A DNA stretch of 64,000 bases, taken from Moraxella lacunata. GTDB taxonomy: Bacteria; Pseudomonadota; Gammaproteobacteria; Pseudomonadales; Moraxellaceae. Both the position numbers and the translations under genes were made by a program. The notes beneath the pieces were generated by a model. It saw only the letters and a program-made list of their open reading frames with translations. It made no database searches and was not told the origin of the DNA. The stretch spans positions 868,001-932,000 of the forward strand of contig NZ_UGQU01000001.1 of the NCBI RefSeq assembly GCF_900453205.1. The letters run 5' to 3'. Positions 43,588 through 55,076 of this stretch are shown here, piece after piece; positions within the stretch are counted from its first letter, which is position 1, and each line of letters begins with the position of its first letter.

Positions 43588-43855
43588 TTAGGGCGTGCCT
43601 GCCTTTGGTATTTGCAATGAAAAATGAGAAAAATCGCACGTTTTCAAGGAAAAAACGCAGGTTGATAGTTATTCTATCAGACAAGTTTTTGACGATGAAA
43701 AACAATCCGACCACTTAATTTTAAAAATGAAGTAAAAAATCTTAAAATCACACAGTTAAGTGGTCGGATAGCCATTTTTCATGCAAAAATTGATTGAAAT
43801 TGTCAAGTTTTCATCTTATTTTATAAAAATGTTATCAATGGTAGGCACGCCCTAA
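43588..43855 (+). repeat. short inverted-repeat element, family B, long copy
   Basis: About 268 bp bounded by TTAGGGCGTGCCTGCC and GGTAGGCACGCCCTAA, imperfect terminal inverted repeats. The outer parts match the 129-bp copy at 37848-37976 in opposite orientation. The middle (about 43637-43769) is absent there. It ends in a perfect 14-bp inverted repeat, ATCCGACCACTTAA (43705-43718) with TTAAGTGGTCGGAT (43756-43769). No credible protein is encoded. Confidence 0.72.
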
Positions 43856-43868
43856 CAAAGGTATTTTT

Positions 43869-44339
43869 ATGAAACGCTTAACTTCTCTATTTATCATCGC
43901 CACCCTGCTAAGTGCCTGCTCTGCCCTGCCTGATAGCACAGCCACCCATTCCACCACCCAAGCCACGGCAGGTGTCGCTCATGGGTCATCAGATGACACC
44001 GCACACCATCTAACCCATCTTAACCAAGAATGGCAACTGACCGCCGTACAAGGCGTGGATTATCAAGGCAGACCTGTCGCCACACTTAACTTGACCGACC
44101 CCGCCAAAGCCAGTGGTCATGCAGGGTGTAACACTCTAATGTTTGGCATCAGCGACATCCATGATGACACCCTACACATCAGCTCGGTGGCGTCCACTCG
44201 CATGGCATGCCCTGACATGAGATTAGAGCAGATACTGGGGCAACTCTTACCCACGCTCACGCATTATAAAGTCAGTGCTACCGATCTGATACTCTCTAAC
44301 AGCCAAGGTCAAGCGTTATACTTTAAAGCGGTAAAATAA
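43869..44339 (+). CDS. META-domain lipoprotein (HslJ-like)
   Basis: 156 residues. Signal peptide with lipobox LSAC (Cys18), so likely an outer-membrane or periplasmic lipoprotein. After a Ser/Thr-rich linker comes a META domain: LNQEWQLTAVQGVDYQGRPV, SGHAGCNTLMFGISDIHDDT and SSVASTRMACPDMRLEQ. These are the family's Cys-containing GCN and STRMAC(P) motifs. META/HslJ proteins are linked to heat or novobiocin tolerance in E. coli; no function can be read here. It begins 13 bases after a short inverted-repeat element, which may affect its promoter. Confidence 0.88.
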   Translation: MKRLTSLFIIATLLSACSALPDSTATHSTTQATAGVAHGSSDDTAHHLTHLNQEWQLTAVQGVDYQGRPVATLNLTDPAKASGHAGCNTLMFGISDIHDDTLHISSVASTRMACPDMRLEQILGQLLPTLTHYKVSATDLILSNSQGQALYFKAVK

Positions 44340-44366
44340 CTCAATATTGGCAAAATGTTAAGATGA

Positions 44367-46586
<2,220 letters not shown>

Positions 46587-46601
46587 AAGCAAGTTGATAA
46601 A

Positions 46602-46629
46602 AATCGGGTAAGCCTGCACTTACCCGATT
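46602..46629. terminator. terminator between fadH and the DUF4424 gene
   Basis: AATCGGGTAAG and CTTACCCGATT form an 11-bp stem. The minus strand continues with TTTTAT, so it best serves the DUF4424 gene but may act for both. Confidence 0.75.
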
Positions 46630-46634
46630 GCCGT

Positions 46635-47582
46635 TTATTTAACCCGAATAAACGCCACATCAATGTCTTGTTTTGGCACAAAGTTGGTTTCAATCACTTC
46701 AAATTTGCCCTGTCCCACCTTTTTCACTTTGCCTTTGCCCGCCCAACAAAACGACACAATCTCATCACTATCACGCTCAACAGTGAGTTTAAACCGCTCA
46801 ATCGGTTTTGCCCAGTTTGCCCCTGTGGTCAGCACATAACCCAATGCCGAATAAGACAAAGCGTGCGTGCCTGATTTTTTATCCAAGTTTTGCCGAGTAG
46901 TTTTATCCAAACAAAAATTACCATCTAAACTTTCATGGAAAAAGACCCCACCACCCACCATGGGGCGATAACTGTGGTCAATGCGAGTAATGACGTTGGC
47001 TTTAAATGTTTGCGTCCATTCATAGATTGCCTGCGACTTCCAATGCGTGTCTTGTTCGGTGATAAGACGATATAGCGTTGGGTGCTTGCACGCTCGGATT
47101 TTGGCGTATATATTGGACAAGCTTTCGTCATAATTGACATGATGATACGCAGACAAAATCTCTTTATCTGAAAAACCGCATTGCCTAAACGCATCCGTTA
47201 CATCAAGCTCTGATTGCTCATCATGTCCTTTATACAAAAAGGCTCGCACATGCATTTTTGGGGTAATGGCTTTGCCATTCGCCCACACTTTAAAGCTGTT
47301 AAGTGTCTCATCTGTGTCCGCAAAATCGCCATCATATTGAATACTCATCTTTGGCAAGGGAAACAGCACCGTTTGGCGAATGTCTTTATTGGTTAGGTTT
47401 TTAAATTCATACGCCACTTTGATGATGTCTTTACTGATGTACAAATCCTCGCTTTTCATGGCGATATTGGGATTTTTGATGTATTCCACCCCGCCTACGC
47501 CCACATAGCCTGTGCTGTCGTTGGCGTGGACTGTAATACTTGACAATAACAGTGCCAATAGGGAAAATTTAAAACGTTTCAT
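46635..47582 (-). CDS. DUF4424-like secreted protein
   Basis: 315 residues with signal peptide (MKRFKFSLLALLLSSITVHA). The mature start YVGVGGVEYIKNPNIAMKSE followed by DLYISKDIIKVAYEFKNLTN and TVLFPLPKM matches the DUF4424 pattern. Several cysteines (RQCGF, IRACKHP, GNFCLD) may pair in the periplasm. The C-terminus (VERDSDEIVSFCWAGKGKVK) resembles a beta-sandwich. Function unknown. Divergent from hemB. Confidence 0.82.
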   Translation of the reverse strand: MKRFKFSLLALLLSSITVHANDSTGYVGVGGVEYIKNPNIAMKSEDLYISKDIIKVAYEFKNLTNKDIRQTVLFPLPKMSIQYDGDFADTDETLNSFKVWANGKAITPKMHVRAFLYKGHDEQSELDVTDAFRQCGFSDKEILSAYHHVNYDESLSNIYAKIRACKHPTLYRLITEQDTHWKSQAIYEWTQTFKANVITRIDHSYRPMVGGGVFFHESLDGNFCLDKTTRQNLDKKSGTHALSYSALGYVLTTGANWAKPIERFKLTVERDSDEIVSFCWAGKGKVKKVGQGKFEVIETNFVPKQDIDVAFIRVK

Positions 47583-47638
47583 GATTTATCCTAATAATCC
47601 TAAAAAAGGTGTATAATTATCTTGCTATCTTTTAATAA

Positions 47639-48673
<1,035 letters not shown>

Positions 48674-48704
48674 TCCTGCTTATTGCGTGATTTTATGCCA
48701 CTTT

Positions 48705-48728
48705 TGATGTTTAAAGTGGCATTTTATG
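48705..48728 (+). terminator. terminator of hemB
   Basis: ATGCCACTTT and AAAGTGGCAT form a stem with a short loop, followed by TTTATG. A second hairpin, AAGGGCGT(atcac)ACGCCCTT plus TTCTTTT, at 48808-48834 may act as a backup. Confidence 0.75.
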
Positions 48729-48854
48729 ATGAGGATATTTGGATTATGTTAAATAATTTTAATCCCACACCCTGCACTCTCAACTTTGTATCAGTGATTG
48801 ACTTACCAAGGGCGTATCACACGCCCTTTTCTTTTATCTCTGTTATCCGTCTTG

Positions 48855-50843
48855 CTAGTTATGAGCCAACGCATCCACAGGATTAAGCCTTGACGCATTA
48901 CGAGCAGGCAAAAAGCCAAACACAATGCCGATGAGCGTTGAGCAAACAAAGGCGACCACGATAGATAGGGGCGAGTAAATCACACCCACGCTGTCGCCCC
49001 CAAATTTATTGACAAGACTGCCCACACCAAAGGCAAGCAAAATCCCTAAGACACCGCCCAAGATACACACCAACACCGCTTCTATCAAAAACTGCCCCAA
49101 AATATCCGACTGCCTTGCCCCAACCGCCATACGCACGCCAATCTCGCTCGTGCGTTCGGTCACGGACACAAGCATGATGTTCATTACGCCAATACCGCCC
49201 ACGATGAGCGAGATAATTGCAATGGACGAGATGAGCATGGTCATGGCGGTGGTGGTGGATTGCACCGTTTCTTTGATGCTATCGGTGTTCATGATGTTAA
49301 AATCGTCGGTGCCGTGCCGTGATTTGATAAGCTCAGAAATGGCAGTCTCAGCAATGGCGGACGGCGTGTCATCATCTATAAGTACAACAAAGCGGTCAAG
49401 GGTGTTTTTGCCAAGCATACGATACATGACGGTGGTATAAGGCAGATAGACGGTGGGCGAGTTACTGGTGCGGGCAAAGGACGATGTTTTTTCGGACAAC
49501 ACGCCCACGATACGGGCAGGGACGTTGCCGATGAGCAAAGTTTGCCCGATGGGATTGCCTTCGCTATTAAAATAGGTCTTGTAAGCGTTTTGGTCGATGA
49601 TGACATCTTGGGCGGACGTGGCGACACTGGTTTCATCAAACATCTGCCCCATAGCCAATTTTTCGCCCGTAACGGACAAATAGTCCTTACCCACGCCCGT
49701 TACTGTGCCTGTCGTGTCTTGGTTTTGGTAGCGGATATTGACCGATTTGTTTACCATAGGACTTACCGACACGGCATAAGGCTGGTCGGCAACGGCTTGG
49801 GCGTCCGCCACAGTCAAATTATCTCGTCCAAATCGCCGTCTGGGGTCGCCAAAGGGATAGCCGTTCATCACGGTAATGGTGTTGGTGCCTAGGGCATTGA
49901 TGTCAGCTAGGATTTTGGCTTGTGAGCCTTGCCCAAGCCCCACGATGGACACCACAGAGGCAATGCCAATGATGATGCCAAGCATGGTTAAAAGCGTTCG
50001 CATTTTGTGGGCTTTCATGGCGTAGATAGACATTTTAAAGGCTTCTTTTAGGCGGTCTATCACACCAAATAAGGCATTTTTTGAGCCGAAGGTGTTTTTG
50101 CTTGTGGCGGTGTTTTGGGTGAGGTTTTGCTCTTCTCGCCCTTGATTTCTGGTATTATCGGTATAATAATCAGCAATAATATGCCCGTCTTTTAGCTCAA
50201 TCACTCGCTCGGCTTGGCTTGCCAAACTCGGGTCGTGCGTTACCATAATAATGGTGTGTCCGTCATCTTTTAGGCGGTGTAAGATGTTCATCACTTCCTT
50301 GCCAGAACCGCTATCCAATGCCCCTGTCGGCTCGTCCGCTAGGATAATGTCGCCCCCATTCATCAATGCCCTTGCAATAGAAACACGCTGCTGTTGTCCG
50401 CCTGAGAGCTGATTGGGGCGGTTGGTGGTTTTTTCGCCCAAGCCTAATTGGGTAAGTAGCTCGGTGGCTCGCTCACGCCTTTTGGTGGTGTTCATGCCTG
50501 CATAGACGGCAGGGACGGTAACATTGTCAAGGGCGTTGATGTCGCCAAGCAAGTGATAACGCTGAAAAATAAAGCCAAAATGCTCACGTCTTAGCTTAGC
50601 AAGCTCTTCACTATCCATGTCGTCCACAGATTTACCAAAAATGGTGTAGCTTCCGCTGGTGGCTTTGTCAAGACAACCCAAAATGTTCATGAGCGTGGAT
50701 TTGCCTGAGCCTGATTGCCCGATGATAGCGACCATTTCGCCTTGATATAGGGTTAAATCAAGCCCGTGCAAAATGCGAATATTGGTGTCGCCAGCAGGGA
50801 ACTCACGCACGAGATTTTTGACTTGTATGAGTGGGATTTTCAT
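48855..50843 (-). CDS. macB: macrolide-type ABC exporter MacB
   Basis: Fused ABC ATPase and permease of the MacAB-TolC family, which drives export of macrolides, enterotoxins or lipid-linked substrates through mechanotransmission. Walker A GQSGSGKST (residues 42-50), signature LSGGQQQ (146-152), Walker B ILADEPTGAL (about 167). First membrane helix about 275-298 (LLTMLGIIIGIASVVSIVGL), a large periplasmic domain, then three more helices after residue 530, ending RNASRLNPVDALAHN. 662 residues is normal. It starts 13 bases after the macA stop. TolC is not nearby. Confidence 0.96.
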   Translation of the reverse strand: MKIPLIQVKNLVREFPAGDTNIRILHGLDLTLYQGEMVAIIGQSGSGKSTLMNILGCLDKATSGSYTIFGKSVDDMDSEELAKLRREHFGFIFQRYHLLGDINALDNVTVPAVYAGMNTTKRRERATELLTQLGLGEKTTNRPNQLSGGQQQRVSIARALMNGGDIILADEPTGALDSGSGKEVMNILHRLKDDGHTIIMVTHDPSLASQAERVIELKDGHIIADYYTDNTRNQGREEQNLTQNTATSKNTFGSKNALFGVIDRLKEAFKMSIYAMKAHKMRTLLTMLGIIIGIASVVSIVGLGQGSQAKILADINALGTNTITVMNGYPFGDPRRRFGRDNLTVADAQAVADQPYAVSVSPMVNKSVNIRYQNQDTTGTVTGVGKDYLSVTGEKLAMGQMFDETSVATSAQDVIIDQNAYKTYFNSEGNPIGQTLLIGNVPARIVGVLSEKTSSFARTSNSPTVYLPYTTVMYRMLGKNTLDRFVVLIDDDTPSAIAETAISELIKSRHGTDDFNIMNTDSIKETVQSTTTAMTMLISSIAIISLIVGGIGVMNIMLVSVTERTSEIGVRMAVGARQSDILGQFLIEAVLVCILGGVLGILLAFGVGSLVNKFGGDSVGVIYSPLSIVVAFVCSTLIGIVFGFLPARNASRLNPVDALAHN

Positions 50844-50856
50844 GATTTTCTCCCAA

Positions 50857-52166
50857 TCATCTCATCATCGGTGGGCGGTTTTGGCGTTGTCCACCTTGTC
50901 CTTGACCCACTTGTCCGCTTGCTTCGCCAATCACGACTTTGTCGCCAGCGTTTAGCCCCGATTTGATTTCGGCATTGACACGGTTGTTTAGCCCCACTTG
51001 TACGTCCACAGGCTTGGCAATGCCGTCTGCTCCGACTACTTGCACGCTGTATTTGCCCTTACCCCCTTTTAGGGCAGATGACGGTATGGTGAGTACGTTT
51101 TTGACTGAATTGGTGATGATATTGACCTGTGCGGTCATGTCAATGCGAAACTTGCGTTCGGCATTATCCACGTCCAAGTAACCGATATAATACACCGCCG
51201 AATCCGTGCTACTGGTCGTGCTGATGTTCTCAGGAGCAGGCTCAACCCCTGCCAGCGTGGTGTCAAACTGCTGCTGGGTATTGCCAATGATGTTGAAGCG
51301 AGCAGGCATACCTGCCATGACGTTTACCACGTCCGCTTCTGAGATTTGAGCGTTAATGCGGACACGACTAAGGTCGGCAAGCGTGACAATGGTCGGGGCG
51401 GACTGCATGGCATTGACCGTTGTGCCTTCTTTTTGGGTAACGGAAACGACCGTACCGTCCATAGGAGCGACAATGGTGGTATAGCTCAAATCTTCGGTGG
51501 CGGTGGATAGGTCATTTTGGGCTTTGTTAATGCTGGCTCGCTGGCTTTGGATATTTGCCTGTGCGGTGGCAACGTCATTTTTGGCGTTTTGCACATTTGC
51601 CCTTGCCACGTCCACGTTGGCACGAGCGACTTCGACCGCACTTTGGGCATCATCATAATCTTGGCGACTGATTGCATCAATTTTTAAAAGGCTCTCCAAA
51701 CGAGCAAAGGACTGTTCGGCTTTTTTGAGTTCAGCAAGACGTGCTTGTAAGGTCGCTTCTGAGCTTGCTACATTGCCTTGACTGGACGCTAGGTTTGCTT
51801 GGGCTTGGGCAAGGCTGGCTTCGGCTTGTTGCAAATTGGCGTTGGCGTTCGATACCGTATTTTTTTGTTCAACTTGGTTGATTTGGGCGATTAGGTCGCC
51901 TTTTTTGACTTCATCGCCCACGTCCACATACAGCTTGACAATCCGCCCTGACACCTGAGCCCCCACGTCCACGCTGTAAATGGGCTTGACTTTGCCTGAC
52001 GCCATGACCGTATTTTCAATATCGCCCATGACCGCATCGGCAGTCAGATAAGACGGTGGGGTTTCTTTGGGTTTAAAAAATAATAGGCAAGGGCAATAAG
52101 TATAATGGTAATAATGGCAACGATAAGCCATTTTAGGGGGAATTTGGATTTTTTGGCGGTGGACAT
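50857..52166 (-). CDS. macA: MacAB adaptor MacA, frameshifted in the membrane anchor
   Basis: Periplasmic adaptor of MacB. It has SVDVGAQVSGRIVKLYVDVGD (lipoyl), a coiled-coil hairpin rich in Ala/Gln/Asn, YTTIVAPMDGTVVSVTQKEG and the barrel and proximal domains. The main frame begins at ATG 52131 with an odd leader (MAYRCHYYHYTYCPCLLFFK). Another frame from ATG 52166 encodes a proper basic start and membrane helix (MSTAKKSKFPLKWLIVAIIT, then IILIALAYYF). The two join at an A6 run at 52075-52080 (plus strand). Adding one base gives YYFFKPKETPPSYL without a break. So the gene lost one base in a homopolymer; as written the adaptor has no anchor. An error in the sequence is possible. Confidence 0.9.
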
Positions 52167-52554
52167 GGTTTTTTCCAAAAAAAATAGCAGAATAGAGATT
52201 AATTTTAAAAAAATTAGTATTTTTAAAAATGGGTAAATGGTTAATTAATATTGATAAAAAAATAAAGTTTTTAAATTTGACATGGTTAATGATAGGCTTG
52301 CAGAATAAATAACAATTTGCCCTATGTTTGATTAATTTTTAAACAATTCATTCACTTCTAATTTTGTCAAATTTACATTTATCTTAAAAATTGTCTTAAA
52401 AATCATCTTAAAAATCTAAATACAACCAATGCAATTTTTAAAAACCCAACAGTCATTATAAAATTTTTGTTTTAAACAACAATTAAACCCTAAGTATTTT
52501 TTATAAATTTTTATGGTAAATTGGTAACGTTTTGTAATTATCCACGCCCACCAT
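52167..52554. other. AT-rich intergenic region between holA and macA
   Basis: 388 bases with no gene. It contains three direct copies of TCTTAAAAAT with a 12-bp period (52382, 52394, 52406) and many A/T runs. By position it must hold the macAB promoter. Confidence 0.5.
52382..52415. repeat. three direct repeats TCTTAAAAAT, 12-bp period
   Basis: Exact copies start at 52382, 52394 and 52406, about 216-250 bases upstream of the macA start. They could be a regulator-binding array or chance in AT-rich DNA. Confidence 0.6.
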
Positions 52555-53565
52555 TTACCCTTGCCTTGCCCCCACCCCACACACCGACAGCACCAAATCG
52601 GTCAGCAGTTGCCACACGTCTTTATCACTCACGCCCTTGATTGCCTTATCAATGGCATAGACATCGGACAGCCACTGTCCGCCCTGTCCGTGCAGTCGCC
52701 GTGCCGTCTGCTCATAGGTGTATGCCTTGCTCTGCCAAATGCCCAGCTCGCTTGGGGCTTTACCTGCCTGTATCTGTAAAATCAGCCTTACATCTTTGGC
52801 AATCGCCCACAGCACAATGCTTGGGGCGGTGTCGGTGCGTTTTAGGTGATATAAAATAGCAAGGCTTTTTTGGGCATCTCCTGCAAGTATGGTATCCGAC
52901 AGATGAAACACGGTAAAATCCGCCCCGTCCACAAGCGACCGTTCTAACTCGTCCACGCCAATCATCTGTCCATGCGTGTATAAAAAGGACGTCCGCCACA
53001 GGGTCTGATATGCCGACAACAGATGATGTTCGGTGTGCGATAGGAGCATTTGCCACGCATCAGGGCTTAGGATTAGCCCCAGCTCTTGGGCTTTGGCGGT
53101 CAAAATGTCAGTACGCACTGACTCATTATAGACATTGCCGTCAATGATAAGCCCTTGATTATCAAAGAGTTTTAGGGCTTTGGTGGCGAGTGATTTTTTG
53201 TCTTGCTTAGGCAGGCACCAAATGAGATGATTATGACTATGCCTGCCTGCCACGTCATCAGCAAAGGCACCAAGGCGGGCGATTGCCTTAGTATCGGGCT
53301 TATGATTACCCGTAACTATCAAGGCAGTACTGTCGCCAAACAGCGATAAGTCATTTAGCTCGGCGACCACGTCCAGCCACGATTTGGCAGACGCCAGCTC
53401 CATGCGTTTGATGAGTTGGTTGTTTGCCGACCATTGGGGGCGACAGGCGTCAATGAGCCATTGGTGCAGGAGTGGCTCATCACTGTGCATGACCCACAGT
53501 CCCTGTGTGGGCGTGGTGTTGTCGTTTTTGAGATGATGAAAAAGCGGTAAAAATCGCTGTTGCAC
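52555..53565 (-). CDS. holA: DNA polymerase III delta subunit HolA
   Basis: Clamp-loader delta subunit that opens the beta clamp. 336 residues, family length. It starts at a GTG (QQRFLPLFHHLKND), 11 bases after the lptE stop. The N-terminal part (GLWVMHSDEPLLHQWLIDAC) is followed by ELNDLSLFGDSTALIVTGNH, LIWCLPKQDKKSLATKALKL and the C-terminal collar (AGDAQKSLAILYHLKRTDTA, AIDKAIKGVSDKDVWQLLTD). The lptE-holA order after leuS is a conserved gammaproteobacterial cluster, which supports the call. Confidence 0.92.
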   Translation of the reverse strand: MQQRFLPLFHHLKNDNTTPTQGLWVMHSDEPLLHQWLIDACRPQWSANNQLIKRMELASAKSWLDVVAELNDLSLFGDSTALIVTGNHKPDTKAIARLGAFADDVAGRHSHNHLIWCLPKQDKKSLATKALKLFDNQGLIIDGNVYNESVRTDILTAKAQELGLILSPDAWQMLLSHTEHHLLSAYQTLWRTSFLYTHGQMIGVDELERSLVDGADFTVFHLSDTILAGDAQKSLAILYHLKRTDTAPSIVLWAIAKDVRLILQIQAGKAPSELGIWQSKAYTYEQTARRLHGQGGQWLSDVYAIDKAIKGVSDKDVWQLLTDLVLSVCGVGARQG

Positions 53566-53576
53566 GGTCTGCTCGC

Positions 53577-54065
53577 TTAGCGTGCCATGGCTCGGTAACG
53601 CTCGGCAATGCGTTCGCCCAACTGGTCATAGAGCCAGCCCCTACTCTCTTCGCCCTGCTGGTCAAGTGTTACCACGCTCGCTTCGTTATATTGATAGCTT
53701 TGCTCAACCTGCATGGGAGCGGTGGTGGTTTTACCGCCAACGGTGATTTTGACGTCCGCACTTAACACCAGACGAATCTCGGTCAAGGTGCCGACCAATT
53801 CATAACGGCGAAAGCGTAAATTATCCACACGAATTTGATTGGTGCTAAGTCCTGTGTTTAGGTGCATAAGCTCCAAATGCTTGGTCATGGCTCGTTTTAG
53901 GTGCAAGTTTTCTTGGCTGTCGTCAAGGCTTAACTGCACGGTCTGATAAGCAGGGGCTATCTGTAAGCTCTCGCCTGTCCCACGCAAGGCAAATCCGCAC
54001 CCTGATAGAGTTAGGGTGGATAAGACGGCTACGGCTAATACTGGGGCGGTTAAAAATTTTGGCAT
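53577..54065 (-). CDS. lptE: LPS-assembly lipoprotein LptE
   Basis: Outer-membrane lipoprotein that plugs LptD and helps insert lipopolysaccharide. 162 residues with lipobox LSGC (Cys23) followed by GFALRGTGESLQIAPAYQTV, the classic LptE start (GFxLRG). The remainder (RYELVGTLTEIRLVLSADVK, YNEASVVTLDQQGEESRGW) is the small alpha/beta fold. It lies 11 bases before holA, and the leuS-lptE-holA order is conserved, though two small genes intervene here. Confidence 0.94.
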   Translation of the reverse strand: MPKFLTAPVLAVAVLSTLTLSGCGFALRGTGESLQIAPAYQTVQLSLDDSQENLHLKRAMTKHLELMHLNTGLSTNQIRVDNLRFRRYELVGTLTEIRLVLSADVKITVGGKTTTAPMQVEQSYQYNEASVVTLDQQGEESRGWLYDQLGERIAERYRAMAR

Positions 54066-54082
54066 GGTTGTCCTTGTTTAAA

Positions 54083-54376
54083 TCACTTCACAAAATACGC
54101 CACACCAAAACCGACCCAATAAATCGCCACTGCCAAAATCACCGCCGTAATGACGCTTGCGATATTACGCACGACAGGCGGGGCAATGCTGGTTTGAGTG
54201 GTGTTTTCATCGTGCACGGCACTTTCGCTTTCTGCCTTTAAATAGCCCAGTCGCAACACGGCATGAATGACGATAAAGACGGCAATGACCGCCCAATGAA
54301 TTTGCAAAAATCCCACGACCAAATTGGCTAAAATGGCGATGTTGGACAATAAGCTAAAGAGTTTGGTTTTTGGCAT
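54083..54376 (-). CDS. small membrane protein
   Basis: 97 residues from ATG 54376 (MPKTKLFSLLSNIAILANLV). A TTG three codons upstream is an alternative. Three predicted membrane helices: LLSNIAILANLVVGFLQIHW, AVIAVFIVIHAVLRLGY and ASVITAVILAVAIYWVGFGV. A Ser/Thr/Glu loop lies between the second and third. No family recognised. It lies 17 bases upstream of lptE on the same strand, so probably in that operon. Confidence 0.68.
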   Translation of the reverse strand: MPKTKLFSLLSNIAILANLVVGFLQIHWAVIAVFIVIHAVLRLGYLKAESESAVHDENTTQTSIAPPVVRNIASVITAVILAVAIYWVGFGVAYFVK

Positions 54377-54443
54377 AATAAACAAAAATAACGTTAAATT
54401 GCCTTTATTGTATCCAACTTACCGTCCATTGTCAAAATACACA

Positions 54444-55010
54444 TTATTTTTCAAAAATCTCAAAGCCCAACTGCTGTGCCTTTTCCAAATCAGCTTTATC
54501 AATGGTAAAGACATTGACGCTTCCCGTTCCACCACCACATACAGACGGATACATGCGGTCTAACTGGTCTTTTCGGCTGTCATAAATGGTAATGCCATCT
54601 AGCTCTTTTGCCATCGTCTCAGGGTCAATGGCAAAATCAGCACATTGGCGAGAACCATCGCTTTTATGCACTTCAATGCGATTTGCTCGCTCTTCTTCTA
54701 GCATTTTTACCATCATTTCTTCCCAGTTGGCACAAGGATGACGCACATAATCCACTTTATCCGCCAACTCATTGGGTGAAAGCTGACCGTCTTTGTTTTT
54801 ATCAAGGCGGTTGAAGGCTCTTTTGTTTGGTTTAAAATCCAGCTGATAATCATCAGCTTGTTTTATTTTGACGAATTCAGCACGGCTTAACTGACCATCT
54901 TGGTTTTTGTCAAATTGATGAACAAACCCAAACTCAGGCGATATTGCCGAACAGGCAAAGGCAGTGGGAGCGGATAGGGCAAAGACTAGGGTAAGAAGCA
55001 ACTTTTTCAT
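54444..55010 (-). CDS. exported EF-hand protein
   Basis: 188 residues from ATG 55010, which has AGGT upstream; the open frame extends 27 bases further without a site. Signal peptide MKKLLLTLVFALSAPTAFA, cleaved before Cys20 (FACSA), which could be a weak lipobox. Two calcium-binding loops, DKNQDGQLSRAEF and DKNKDGQLSPNEL, have all usual acidic positions. The C-terminal part has three cysteines and GITIYDSRKDQLDRMYPSVC. Probably a periplasmic calcium-binding protein. It lies between leuS and lptE. Confidence 0.83.
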   Translation of the reverse strand: MKKLLLTLVFALSAPTAFACSAISPEFGFVHQFDKNQDGQLSRAEFVKIKQADDYQLDFKPNKRAFNRLDKNKDGQLSPNELADKVDYVRHPCANWEEMMVKMLEEERANRIEVHKSDGSRQCADFAIDPETMAKELDGITIYDSRKDQLDRMYPSVCGGGTGSVNVFTIDKADLEKAQQLGFEIFEK

Positions 55011-55038
55011 AAAATACCTGCCAAAAAATATCATCAAA

Positions 55039-55064
55039 AATAGGGAGCATTATCACCCCCTATT
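55039..55064 (-). terminator. possible terminator of leuS
   Basis: AAATAGGG and CCCTATTT can pair around a 10-base loop, 13-38 bases past the leuS stop. The T-run on the minus strand is short. Confidence 0.5.
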
Positions 55065-55076
55065 TATGTTGGTACA

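Noticed and set aside
43511..43718. ORFs of 61 and 67 codons on both strands
   Set aside because: They lie within the repeat elements at 43525 and 43588; the ends coincide with the inner inverted repeat and no known transposase motif is seen.
52131..52133. ATG 52131 as a genuine macA start
   Set aside because: It gives a Cys/Tyr/His-rich leader with no anchor, while a perfect anchor is present one frame away.
52382..52415. CRISPR array
   Set aside because: The repeats are 10 bases with 2-base spacers; nowhere in the window are there regular 25-40-base repeats with unique spacers or cas genes.
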